From positions 4,154,001 through 4,218,000 of the forward strand of contig NZ_OZ244785.1 in the NCBI RefSeq assembly GCF_965219715.1: a DNA stretch of 64,000 nucleotides, given 5' to 3'. This document shows, one piece after another, positions 1-7,571 of this stretch. Source of the DNA: Bacterioplanoides sp965219715. GTDB taxonomy: Bacteria; Pseudomonadota; Gammaproteobacteria; Pseudomonadales; Oceanobacteraceae. The notes under the pieces are model-generated. The model worked only from the letters and a program-made list of their open reading frames with translations. It searched no databases and was not told the DNA's origin. A program made the translations under genes and the position numbers. Positions within the stretch are counted from its first letter, which is position 1. Each line of letters opens with the position of its first letter.

Positions 1-601
1 GTCACCGTCCAAAGGTGTGCTGCGTGAAAACTTCGTTCCTGAGCAAATCGCTGAATCCTACGAAAAGGGTGGTGCGGCTTGTTTATCGGTATTAACCGAT
101 CGCGATTATTTTCAAGGCCATGAAGATTATTTAATCGCTGCCCGTAATGCCTGTTCATTACCGGTTATCCGCAAGGACTTCCTGATTGACCCGTATCACG
201 TATATGAAGCGCGTTTGCTAAACGCTGATTGTATTCTGCTGATCGTATCAGCCCTGAGCGATATGCAGCTGCAGGATCTGGCTGGTTTGGCAGAAGAGCT
301 GGGTATGGATGTGCTGGTAGAAGTACACGACGGCGAAGAGCTGCAATCAGCTCTGAAACTGTCGACACCGCTAGTGGGTATCAATAACCGTAACCTGCAT
401 ACGTTTGAGCTGACGCTGGATACCACGCTGGGCTTATTGGATCAGGTTCCTTCTGACCGCTTGTTAGTCACTGAAAGCGGTATTCTGGTTCCGGATGATG
501 TGAAGCTGATGCGTGATAATAACGTGAATGCTTTCCTGGTCGGTGAAGCCTTTATGCGTGCTGAAGAGCCAGGTGAAGAGCTGCAGAAGTTGTTTTTCTA
601 A
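1..601 (+). CDS. trpC: Indole-3-glycerol phosphate synthase, 5' end missing
   Basis: Tryptophan biosynthesis enzyme that closes the indole ring (CdRP to indole-3-glycerol phosphate) in the cytoplasm. The frame is open from base 2 and reads SPSKGVLRENF, the conserved phosphate-binding start of the TrpC beta/alpha barrel, so the gene enters from the left and only about 199 of some 260 residues are present. Further support: LPVIRKDFLIDPYHVYEARLL, the ALLV-type loop with GINNRNL, LVTESGI, and the C-terminal FLVGEAFMRAEEPG phosphate-binding segment. The GTG at 17 is internal and not a start. The last 66 bases before the stop recur in diverged form at 1342-1407 (see that entry). Family identity is certain; the upstream trp context is outside the window. 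Confidence 0.96.
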   Translation, partial: SPSKGVLRENFVPEQIAESYEKGGAACLSVLTDRDYFQGHEDYLIAARNACSLPVIRKDFLIDPYHVYEARLLNADCILLIVSALSDMQLQDLAGLAEELGMDVLVEVHDGEELQSALKLSTPLVGINNRNLHTFELTLDTTLGLLDQVPSDRLLVTESGILVPDDVKLMRDNNVNAFLVGEAFMRAEEPGEELQKLFF

Positions 602-611
602 ATTTTTTATG

Positions 612-673
612 GTCGCGGACAGGGTCCGCTCCTACAAGATATTTGTACCGTAGGAGCGGACCCTGTCCGCGAC
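612..673. repeat. REP/REPIN-like perfect 24-bp inverted repeat
   Basis: Two perfectly complementary 24-base arms (612-635 and 650-673) are separated by a 14-base loop. Each arm carries a GTAGGAGCGGAC...GTCCGCGAC core. This resembles the extragenic palindromic (REP) sequences of Pseudomonas, which begin GTAGGAGCG; that likeness is from memory. It lies 11 bases after the trpC stop, without a T-run, so it may stabilise the trpC mRNA end or act as a weak terminator. I saw no second copy in the window. Confidence 0.7.
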
Positions 674-687
674 ATTTCATAACCCTG

Positions 688-987
688 TTAATCATTTTCC
701 AGAATCGGCTGATAATTCATTTCATCGCCCAAAATACGAATAACTGAAATGAAGTCTCGGTTAAGCCGGTAGAAGATGTAATGTTCCCGGACGTGTAACT
801 TTCGATATCCTGCACGTAATTCGGAGCAATCGATACCAATCTCAGGATTGATTGAAATAGAGGTCAGCGCTGTATTCAGTTGATCCAGATATTGATCAGC
901 CTGAACTACTCCCCAATGCTCCATGGAATAAAGCCAGATGTTGACCAGGTCTTCTTCGGCTTTGGTTTGTTTATGAATCCTGAGCAT
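688..987 (-). CDS. ParE/RelE-type toxin of a toxin-antitoxin pair
   Basis: A 99-residue protein with the ParE-superfamily pattern: KAEEDLVNIWLYSMEHWG at the N-terminus (two helices), a central GIDCSELRAGYRKLHVREHYIFYR strand region and the terminal RILGDEMNY strand. Family members are ribonucleases or gyrase poisons; ParE-like members usually target gyrase, but the target cannot be told from sequence alone. The start overlaps the upstream antitoxin gene by 17 bases, so the two are translationally coupled with the antitoxin first, the usual type II order. The pair lies between trpC and a second diverged copy of the trpC tail, which suggests recent acquisition. Confidence 0.85.
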   Translation of the reverse strand: MLRIHKQTKAEEDLVNIWLYSMEHWGVVQADQYLDQLNTALTSISINPEIGIDCSELRAGYRKLHVREHYIFYRLNRDFISVIRILGDEMNYQPILEND

Positions 988-1240
988 CTATAACTAATTC
1001 CGCCTTCCGTCTGGCTTTTTGCTTGATGGCTTCCATATCAAGCACTCCTGCATCTCCACTTTGCTCGCCCTCTATGAGTGCAGCCTGTAAAGCCTGGCGT
1101 TTAAGCTCCTGATAGTCTTTTTCTGAGACAACAACAGCTACTGGCTTGTTATTACGGGTGATACTGACAGGCTCACTCTGAGACTTCAGCAGTACCTCGC
1201 CAAACTCGCGTTTGGCATCTGTAGCGGTGTAAGTGGTCAT
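971..1240 (-). CDS. Phd/YefM-family antitoxin
   Basis: An 89-residue protein beginning MTTYTATDAKREFGEVL, followed by PVSITRNNKPVAVVVSEKDYQEL, the DNA-binding fold of Phd/YefM antitoxins. The acidic/basic C-terminal tail (from about residue 55) would wrap the toxin. The ATG at 1238-1240 is preferred; the frame opens at 1279, but the extra 13 residues would run through the likely operator. It neutralises the ParE-like protein encoded immediately downstream and probably represses the pair by binding the TGATCAT repeats upstream. Confidence 0.86.
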   Translation of the reverse strand: MTTYTATDAKREFGEVLLKSQSEPVSITRNNKPVAVVVSEKDYQELKRQALQAALIEGEQSGDAGVLDMEAIKQKARRKAELVIDAQDS

Positions 1241-1263
1241 GCGTGCAACCTGAATGATTAAAT

Positions 1264-1279
1264 TGATCATTATGATCAT
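1264..1279. promoter_or_regulatory. Candidate autoregulatory operator of the toxin-antitoxin pair
   Basis: Two copies of TGATCAT (1264-1270 and 1273-1279), each containing the palindrome TGATCA, are spaced nine bases start to start just upstream of the antitoxin ATG. Phd/YefM antitoxins typically bind short palindromes in this position. The sequence is seen directly; the binding is inferred. Confidence 0.45.
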
Positions 1280-1341
1280 TTCATATGGTTAAGAAATGAG
1301 CAAGTCTGTGGGATGGGATAGCGAGAATGTCAGCTTGAAAG

Positions 1342-1422
1342 TTTTTGGTCGGTGAAGTCTTTATGCGCGCTGAAGAGCCGGGCGAAGAACTGAAGAAGTT
1401 GTTTTTTATGATAGCTGAGTAG
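1342..1422 (+). pseudogene. Second, truncated copy of the trpC 3' end
   Basis: Bases 1342-1407 align without gaps to trpC 533-598: 57 of 66 positions match and the reading frame is kept (FLVGEVFMRAEEPGEELKKLFF versus FLVGEAFMRAEEPGEELQKLFF). Seven of the nine differences are synonymous. The frame then runs on to a TAG at 1420-1422. The pair forms an imperfect direct repeat bracketing the REP hairpin and the toxin-antitoxin genes. No start or upstream coding sequence remains, so it is a remnant. The mainly synonymous divergence suggests it came from the trpC of a related strain and did not decay in place. Confidence 0.85.
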
Positions 1423-1442
1423 ATTTTCACCATGCTTATTAG

Positions 1443-2414
1443 CTATTTTAAATCCATGACCAGTTCTGGTTCGATGATTGCTGCCAGTATCAATCTCTTT
1501 GTCATAAGTCTTAACCAGTCGTGAACCCACAGGTGGTCAGTTTCTTCTTTGGTTTGACGGAGCTTACTTATAGCTTTGATAGGAGTTTCTATCTTTCCAC
1601 CATGAGCAACAGCACTGCGATATGCGTAAAGTAGCTTAAGCACTTTTGTGATATTCGTTTCACCAAATGCAGAAAAGTTAATATCCCTATCTATTAGTTT
1701 CAAACGATTGTTAAGAAGATTTATATTTCTGATTAGCTGACGTTGGATAGAGTCCATCCTATCTTCTGGTTGAGGGGAGTGGGATAGCAAGCCTTCGATT
1801 ACTGAAAAGTAACCCAAAACTTTAAATGGTGAAGAGTCAGGCAAATTGTCTAGGGATAAGTACAGTGAAATAATTTTTCTAACTTCACTGGGGAATTCCA
1901 TATTTAGTTTTGGGATGATTAAGTTAAGATCTTTTTTTAGCAAGTTAACTTTGCACGCCGACGGCAATTCATGATCGACAAACATCGCTCCAAGAGAATT
2001 GCGAATGTTCAGCATGCTGAACTCCAAGTATGGTGTGCTTGTTGCGCCGCTTTCTAATGTAACGTAACCCATTCGCAAATCGACTTCAGCTATTGAAAAA
2101 GCGATGTTTACATTCCAGTAGAAAAGATTCGGGTCGGAGCATTCAATAACTGCATGCCTCCACTGGCTTGGGTCTGAAATTGGATGCCCACCTGGTCGAT
2201 TGCCAGTTAGGGGAAGGCGCTGATTGAGGAGACCAAGCGTTCCTCTCCTTTCTGAGAAGGATCTAAAATGCCACTCAGAACCTTCATTGGATAGCTCTTC
2301 CATGGTTGCTTTTCTGAGTAAAAGGCCATGGCCTAAATCGGTGTCGTTTTCGATTAGATCCTCTTTGACATCCAAAAAAACAAGACCTTTCCATTTTTCT
2401 TGCATCATAATCAT
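1443..2414 (-). CDS. Apea-like HEPN domain protein
   Basis: A 323-residue soluble protein. The C-terminal half (about residues 190-310) contains FKVLGYFSVIEGLLSH and, after a helical stretch, LLYAYRSAVAHGG, which carries the R-x4-H motif (RSAVAH) of HEPN ribonucleases and fits the Apea-like HEPN group. The N-terminal half (residues 1-160) has no fold I recognise. HEPN proteins often act as RNases in phage defence or toxin-antitoxin systems, but no partner gene overlaps this one; the nearest is the ParE/Phd pair beyond the trpC remnant. An ATG at 2405 is an alternative start; the first ATG has GAGGG upstream. It sits in the accessory patch between trpC and argF. Function is unknown. Confidence 0.7.
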   Translation of the reverse strand: MIMMQEKWKGLVFLDVKEDLIENDTDLGHGLLLRKATMEELSNEGSEWHFRSFSERRGTLGLLNQRLPLTGNRPGGHPISDPSQWRHAVIECSDPNLFYWNVNIAFSIAEVDLRMGYVTLESGATSTPYLEFSMLNIRNSLGAMFVDHELPSACKVNLLKKDLNLIIPKLNMEFPSEVRKIISLYLSLDNLPDSSPFKVLGYFSVIEGLLSHSPQPEDRMDSIQRQLIRNINLLNNRLKLIDRDINFSAFGETNITKVLKLLYAYRSAVAHGGKIETPIKAISKLRQTKEETDHLWVHDWLRLMTKRLILAAIIEPELVMDLK

Positions 2415-2470
2415 TATCCGTCGTTAACCCTCTTTGTCATTTTTCGAGGAAAGAACAGTAAGCCAATTAG

Positions 2471-2497
2471 AAAAAACCGGGCTAAAGAGCCCGGTTT
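2471..2497 (-). terminator. Rho-independent terminator of argF
   Basis: A perfect 10-bp stem (2474-2483 with 2488-2497, core CCGGGCT) and a 4-base loop. On the minus strand it is followed by a run of T, 30 bases after the argF stop. Confidence 0.88.
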
Positions 2498-2525
2498 CCT
2501 GTATCAACTAGCGCAGTAAGAAATT

Positions 2526-3434
2526 TTATTCTTCTTCCTGGCACAGCAAAAACTCCAGCAGAGCTTTCTGAGCGTGTAAGCGGTTTTCCGCTTCATCCCA
2601 AACAACAGAGCGTTTGTCGTCCAGCAAATCTTCGCTGACTTCTTCGCCACGGTGTGCTGGTAAACAGTGCATAAAGACAACGTCGTCGTTCGCCAGATCC
2701 AGCAGAGCAGGAGAAACCTGATAATCCTGGAACTTAGCCAGACGATCATCCTGCTCATCTTCCTGACCCATAGAAGCCCAAACGTCGGTCACTACCAGGT
2801 CAGCGTTTTTAACCGCTTCTTTCGGATCACGCATTACGTTTACACGATCAGCGTTTTCGTTCACCAGATGCTCGGCAGGTTCAAAACCTTCCGGACAAGC
2901 AACGTTTAAGGTGAAGCCAAACTGGCGTGCGGCATTGATGTAGGAATGGCACATGTTATTGCCATCACCAATCCAGGCAACAGTTTTACCTTTGATGCTG
3001 CCACGGTGTTCAACATAGGCCTGTACATCGGCCAACAGCTGACATGGGTGGAAGTCATCGGTTAAGGCATTAATTACCGGTACCTGAGAAAACGCGGCAA
3101 AACGCTCGACGGTTTCGTGATCAAATGTACGGATCATCACCACGTCGACCATACGGGATAAAACGCGTGCGCTGTCTTCGATTGGCTCACCACGGCCTAA
3201 CTGAGTGTCACGTGGCGATAAGAAAATCGCGCTGCCGCCCAGCTGTGCCATGCCCGCTTCAAAGGATACACGGGTACGGGTCGATGATTTTTCGAAAATC
3301 ATGCCCAGTACTTTATTTTTTAGTGGCTCATGAATCTCGCCGGAGCGGTGAATTTTTTTCAGCTCAATCGCGCGATTAATTACCCAGTCTAATTCTTCCG
3401 GAGAGAGATCCAGCAGGGTTAAAAAATGTCTCAC
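2526..3434 (-). CDS. argF: Ornithine carbamoyltransferase
   Basis: Makes citrulline from ornithine and carbamoyl phosphate in arginine biosynthesis. The 302-residue length is normal for the anabolic enzyme. Diagnostic motifs: SSTRTRVSF (carbamoyl-phosphate binding, near residue 50), HPCQLLADVQ, the ornithine-binding DVWASMGQEDE and FMHCLPAHRGEEV near the C-terminus. It lies 12 bases downstream of argD on the same strand, so the two form an operon with argD first, ended by the terminator at 2471-2497. Confidence 0.97.
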   Translation of the reverse strand: MRHFLTLLDLSPEELDWVINRAIELKKIHRSGEIHEPLKNKVLGMIFEKSSTRTRVSFEAGMAQLGGSAIFLSPRDTQLGRGEPIEDSARVLSRMVDVVMIRTFDHETVERFAAFSQVPVINALTDDFHPCQLLADVQAYVEHRGSIKGKTVAWIGDGNNMCHSYINAARQFGFTLNVACPEGFEPAEHLVNENADRVNVMRDPKEAVKNADLVVTDVWASMGQEDEQDDRLAKFQDYQVSPALLDLANDDVVFMHCLPAHRGEEVSEDLLDDKRSVVWDEAENRLHAQKALLEFLLCQEEE

Positions 3435-3446
3435 AATAATTCTCTC

Positions 3447-4616
3447 TTAGCCGAGTGTCGAAACTAAAGCTACGACACGTTCAACAATCTGATCGGCTTC
3501 TTCTTTATTCAGATTTAATGGCGGCAATAAACGAATCACATTGCCCGCCGTGACGTTAATTAATAACTGTTGTTCGGTAACGGCCTGAGCCATCAGCTGT
3601 GGACAATCCTGGTTCATCACCAGACCAATCATCAGACCACGACCACGGATTTCTTTTAATTTACCCGTGCCTTGCAGTTTTTCAGTAAATTGAGCGCGTA
3701 AATATTCGCCCATTTCTGCGGCGTGTTCGCTCAGCTTGTCCTGTTCGATGGTTTCAACCACTGTAAAAGCAGCAGCACAGGCCAGCGGGTTACCGCCGTA
3801 GGTAGAGCCATGATTACCTGGCTGTAAAACCTCTGCCGCTTTGCCGCGTGCTAAACAGGCACCAATCGGTACACCGTTACCCAGGCCTTTGGCGGTGGTT
3901 AATACATCCGGCATAAAGCCAAATTGCTGGTAGCAGAAGTAGCTGCCGGTACGACCGTTACCGGTCTGGATTTCATCCAGCATCATTAACAGTTCGTGCT
4001 GATCACACAGTGCACGTACCGCATGCAAATAGTCAGCAGAAGCGGTCGCTAAACCACCTTCGCCCTGAACCGGTTCCATTAATACCGCAACAATTTGTGG
4101 ATCGGCTTTGATCACAGCTTCCAGTGCTGCGATATCGTTGTAGGGTACACGGACAAAACCGCTGACCAGCGGGCCAAAACCTTCATGCACTTTGGCATTA
4201 CCGGTGGCCGACAAAGTCGCCAGAGTACGGCCGTGGAATGACTGAGTCATCACCACGATTTTGGCTTCATGAATGCCTTTATCGTGGCCGTATTTACGGG
4301 CGATTTTAATCGCCGCTTCGTTAGCCTCAGCACCTGAGTTGGAGAAAAACACATTGTCCATGCCAGACACGCGTCGCAGTGCTTCCGCCAGTGCTTGCTG
4401 ACGTTCAATACCGTATAAGTTGGAGGTATGAATAAGCTTGTCTGCTTGTTCGCACAGCGCTTTGGTAACTGCAGGATGAGCATGGCCCAGACCACACACA
4501 GCGATTCCGCTGAGTGCATCCAGATACTGCTTTCCATCTTCACCGTTCAGCCAGCTGCCCTGGCCAGAAGTGAAAGTCACCGGTAAACGCCCGTAGGTGT
4601 TCATGATGGCATGCAT
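3447..4616 (-). CDS. argD: Acetylornithine/succinyldiaminopimelate aminotransferase
   Basis: PLP enzyme of class III that transaminates N-acetylglutamate semialdehyde to N-acetylornithine; ArgD proteins often also serve lysine biosynthesis. 389 residues. Motifs: SGIAVCGLGHAHPAV, FFSNSGAEANEAAIKIARKYG, SFHGRTLATLSATGN, LDEIQTGNGRTG and TTAKGLGNGVPIGA, in which the Lys forms the PLP aldimine. It is the first gene of an argD-argF operon and diverges from the chemoreceptor gene at 4794. A promoter and a terminator-like hairpin lie in its leader. The alternative in-frame ATG (MNTYG) four codons in is possible. Confidence 0.96.
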   Translation of the reverse strand: MHAIMNTYGRLPVTFTSGQGSWLNGEDGKQYLDALSGIAVCGLGHAHPAVTKALCEQADKLIHTSNLYGIERQQALAEALRRVSGMDNVFFSNSGAEANEAAIKIARKYGHDKGIHEAKIVVMTQSFHGRTLATLSATGNAKVHEGFGPLVSGFVRVPYNDIAALEAVIKADPQIVAVLMEPVQGEGGLATASADYLHAVRALCDQHELLMMLDEIQTGNGRTGSYFCYQQFGFMPDVLTTAKGLGNGVPIGACLARGKAAEVLQPGNHGSTYGGNPLACAAAFTVVETIEQDKLSEHAAEMGEYLRAQFTEKLQGTGKLKEIRGRGLMIGLVMNQDCPQLMAQAVTEQQLLINVTAGNVIRLLPPLNLNKEEADQIVERVVALVSTLG

Positions 4617-4630
4617 AGGTTTGAATCCTT

Positions 4631-4659
4631 AAAAACGCAAAAAGGCAGCTGTTGCTGCC
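4631..4659 (-). promoter_or_regulatory. Terminator-like hairpin in the argD leader
   Basis: On the minus strand GGCAGC-AACA-GCTGCC (4659-4644) is followed at once by TTTTTGCGTTTTT and then, 15 bases later, by the argD ATG. The hairpin lies within about 10 bases of the predicted transcription start. It could attenuate argD-argF or simply protect the 5' end. No leader peptide is obvious. Confidence 0.5.
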
Positions 4660-4671
4660 CTCGGAGGACGA

Positions 4672-4700
4672 ATAATACGGAAGGCAAGGGGCTTTGTAAA
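4672..4700 (-). promoter_or_regulatory. Sigma-70 promoter of argD-argF
   Basis: On the minus strand TTTACA (4700-4695) and TATTAT (4677-4672) are separated by exactly 17 bases, a good vegetative promoter about 60 bases upstream of argD. A half-palindrome TGAATATTCG just upstream (4724-4715) resembles one half of an ARG box; this is weak. Confidence 0.65.
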
Positions 4701-4793
4701 TATACGCCAGAGGTCGAATATTCATCAGTATTGATAGTTTTGTTTACCAAAAAACAGACTAATCTTAATCAAAATGTTGTGTGTGAGATCACT

Positions 4794-6737
4794 ATGAATA
4801 TTCGTACTCGTTTAACTGCTGCCATGTTGTCAGCGGTCATCATCCCGTTAGCGGTCATTACCATGCTGGCTGTGCTTGAGCTGCAGGACAGTGCGGTCAG
4901 AGAGTTTGAAAATCGCAGTAATGCTGAAATTCGCCATATCGATAAGGCATTCAGTCTTTATCTGAATGGCCTTGCTGAGGATGCAGCTTTTCTGGCCAGT
5001 ACCCAGGCGATCAAAGGGCTTGACAGTAATGTTACTCGCTATCTTGATGCGCCTAAGATGACATTCGCCCAACGTGAGGGTAGTCCTGAGGCATTAGCCT
5101 TTGCCCTGATGGATGACTTCGGAAATTCAAGACCCGACCTGGCTTATGTTTTTCTAGGGTTGGATGATGGGGGCTATATACAGTGGCCGGCAGGCGAAAT
5201 GGGCAATTATGATCATCGTAAACGCCCATGGTATATTACTGCGAAAGAAAGCCCCGGCGTGCCAGTTCGTGCACCTGCTTATAAAGATTTGAATACAGGT
5301 GCTCCCTTATTGGATTATTTGCATACCTTTACGACTGACGGTGGTTTGACGGGCGTTGTGGGTGTGGATGTTACATTGGCAAAGCTGACTGAAATGGTGA
5401 AATCGGTGCATTTTGGTGAGCAAGGATATCTGATTCTGATAGAAGAAACCGGCACCGTTTTAGCCGATGGTGGTGTTCCTGAAAACAATTTTCAAAAAGT
5501 GAACGAGGTGAGCGACGTTTACCAGCAGCTGTTTAATGCCAGTGGACTGCTTGAAGTGACTTTGAATGGCGAATTATGGTTTGCAACGGTTTATACCTCG
5601 CCAGAGTTGGGCTGGAAATTTGTGGGTGTTATTCCTGAGCATGAAGTGTTTGCCAGTGCGGCTCGTTTGCGTAATACCATTATTGTTATCGCACTGGTGC
5701 TGCTGGCGGCTTTTGCTGTGCTGGCAATGTGGATTAGTAACCTGATTTCTCGCCCGATTCAGGTTGTGACCAAAGGCCTGGAAGAAGTTGCTTCTGGGGA
5801 AGGAGACCTGACGCGCCGCCTGAAAGTAGTCAGCAATGATGAATCGGGGCAAATGGCGTCTGCATTTAATCGTTTTGTCACCATGATTCATTCACTGGTA
5901 TCTGATATTAATCAACGTGCAGTGGATGTTCAGAAACAGTCTCAGGGTGGCCGTAATATTTCTGATCAGCTGATGAATATTTCCGACCAACAATCCAACG
6001 CCATTGAGCAGGTTTCAACGGCATTTAATGAAATGGTGGCTACCTCCAATGAGGTGGCAAAAAACTGCAGCGAAACGGCGCAGGCAGCAGACCAGAGCCA
6101 GCATCATGTGGAGCAGGGGCAAACCTTTATTCAGAAAACGACCGGATCGGTTGAGCAGCTTGAACGGGTTATTGAAGATTCAAACCAGGCTATGACCGCA
6201 CTGGCTGAAGAATCTAAAAATATCACGACCATTCTCGATACTATCCGCGGAATTGCTGAACAAACGAATTTATTGGCATTAAACGCAGCAATCGAAGCCG
6301 CACGTGCCGGTGAGCAGGGACGGGGTTTTGCTGTGGTTGCCGATGAAGTGCGTACACTGGCGGGCCGTACAGCAGAATCGACGGAAGAAATTGATTCTAT
6401 GATTACATCCCTGATCAGCCGTACCAGTGCCGTATCGGATAAATTGGCCAGCAGTCTTGAGCATTCACGCGAAACGGTTGATGCAACTGAACAAACACGG
6501 GATGTATTTGTTTCGATTCAGGATTCGGTTTCTCGCATCCGTGATATGGCGACTCAGATTGCGGCCGCAGCTGAAGAGCAGCATCTGGTTGCGGAGGAAA
6601 TCAATCAAAATATCATCAGCATTAATAACGAAGCTGTGAATGCCAGCGAAAGTTCTAAGCAGTTAAAAGCGGGTGCTGAAAGTCTGAGCAGTGTATCTGG
6701 TGAGTTATCCTCTATGGTCAGTCGTTTTAACGTCTGA
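4794..6737 (+). CDS. Methyl-accepting chemotaxis protein with periplasmic Cache sensor
   Basis: Inner-membrane chemoreceptor of 647 residues. It has one TM helix near residues 7-28 (MLSAVIIPLAVITML) and a periplasmic double-Cache sensor with the hallmark HRKRPWY. A second TM helix lies near 293-317, then a HAMP domain beginning SRPIQVVTKGLEEVASGEGDL. The long cytoplasmic coiled coil has its CheA/CheW-binding tip EQTNLLALNAAIEAARAGEQGRGFAVVADEVR near residue 490. There is no C-terminal NWETF tether. The ATG at 4794 is chosen because it directly precedes the TM helix; the upstream in-frame extension crosses the argD promoter. Cache domains of this type commonly bind amino acids, but the ligand is unknown. 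It stands alone, away from che genes. Confidence 0.95.
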   Translation: MNIRTRLTAAMLSAVIIPLAVITMLAVLELQDSAVREFENRSNAEIRHIDKAFSLYLNGLAEDAAFLASTQAIKGLDSNVTRYLDAPKMTFAQREGSPEALAFALMDDFGNSRPDLAYVFLGLDDGGYIQWPAGEMGNYDHRKRPWYITAKESPGVPVRAPAYKDLNTGAPLLDYLHTFTTDGGLTGVVGVDVTLAKLTEMVKSVHFGEQGYLILIEETGTVLADGGVPENNFQKVNEVSDVYQQLFNASGLLEVTLNGELWFATVYTSPELGWKFVGVIPEHEVFASAARLRNTIIVIALVLLAAFAVLAMWISNLISRPIQVVTKGLEEVASGEGDLTRRLKVVSNDESGQMASAFNRFVTMIHSLVSDINQRAVDVQKQSQGGRNISDQLMNISDQQSNAIEQVSTAFNEMVATSNEVAKNCSETAQAADQSQHHVEQGQTFIQKTTGSVEQLERVIEDSNQAMTALAEESKNITTILDTIRGIAEQTNLLALNAAIEAARAGEQGRGFAVVADEVRTLAGRTAESTEEIDSMITSLISRTSAVSDKLASSLEHSRETVDATEQTRDVFVSIQDSVSRIRDMATQIAAAAEEQHLVAEEINQNIISINNEAVNASESSKQLKAGAESLSSVSGELSSMVSRFNV

Positions 6738-6744
6738 AATCAAG

Positions 6745-6776
6745 CTATCTGATCGGCCATCGTGCTGATCAGATAG
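6745..6776 (+). terminator. Hairpin after the chemoreceptor gene
   Basis: A perfect 10-bp inverted repeat CTATCTGATC...GATCAGATAG with a 12-base loop, 8 bases after the stop. The following T-run is weak (ATCAATTATCTT), so termination may be partial. Confidence 0.45.
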
Positions 6777-6863
6777 ATCAATTATCTTGCTCTGCTGAGC
6801 CATTCTTATCCCGGATTTTGCCTGTTAAGGTTTGCCTGACACCTGCCATGATCTGGAAAACGT

Positions 6864-7568
6864 ATGACCAGCGACCAGTTAAACGACTCTCTGAACGACT
6901 ACCTGCAAGCGACGGAATTTTTCGATTTCGATAATCCTCAAGTCAGTGCTTATGGCGATAAGCTGCTTGAATATGTGGATCTGAATGACAAAATTGCCGT
7001 AGCCAAAGCACTGTACCTCGGTGTGCGCGATGATATTCTTTATAACCCATACGTTTTCCAGATTATCCCGAAAACTCTGTCGGCCAGTTATTGTCTTGAA
7101 GACGGCCAGAGTTATTGCATTCCAAAAGCGGTGTTATTAGGTGCGTTGGCGCGTAAATACAGTATTCCATCGCGCTTAGGATTAGCCGATGTAAAAAATC
7201 ATTTATCGTCGCAGCAGTTAATCGATTTCCTGCGTAGCGATATTTTTGTGATGCACGGTTTTATTGAATTGTATTTACCGGATCAGCAAGGTGAAATGCA
7301 TTGGGTAAAAGCCACGCCTGCTTTTAATGAAAGATTGTGCCGTTTAATGAAAGTTGATGTACTGGAATTTGATGGTTACAACGATTCTATCTTCCAGGAA
7401 TTCGACGAAAACGGCGGACAACATATGGAATACCTTGCTGACCATGGCACCTTCGCCGATGTACCGATGGATTTTATCGTGGAGTCTGTGGATAAAGCCT
7501 ACCCCCATCTGGTGAAAGCGTTGCAGGAAAAACAGATGAAGGGGCGTTCGCTGGAAGCGGAAGTCTGA
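6864..7568 (+). CDS. Transglutaminase-like (papain-fold) protein
   Basis: A 234-residue cytoplasmic protein with the transglutaminase-core arrangement: GQSYCIPKAVLLGALARKYSIPSR holds the nucleophile Cys (about residue 92) followed by the helix that normally carries it. HGFIELYL...WVKATPAFN supplies the conserved His region, and a downstream Asp is available (YLADHG or the preceding segments). Such proteins are peptidases or amidases; the substrate is unknown. There is no signal peptide. It ends 3 bases from the convergent LysR gene, so the two transcripts face each other. Confidence 0.75.
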   Translation: MTSDQLNDSLNDYLQATEFFDFDNPQVSAYGDKLLEYVDLNDKIAVAKALYLGVRDDILYNPYVFQIIPKTLSASYCLEDGQSYCIPKAVLLGALARKYSIPSRLGLADVKNHLSSQQLIDFLRSDIFVMHGFIELYLPDQQGEMHWVKATPAFNERLCRLMKVDVLEFDGYNDSIFQEFDENGGQHMEYLADHGTFADVPMDFIVESVDKAYPHLVKALQEKQMKGRSLEAEV

Positions 7569-7571
7569 GCG

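Noticed and set aside
4611..4793. Longer start for the chemoreceptor at 4611
   Set aside because: The extension would cross the argD start region, its leader hairpin and promoter, and precedes a clear TM start at the ATG 4794.
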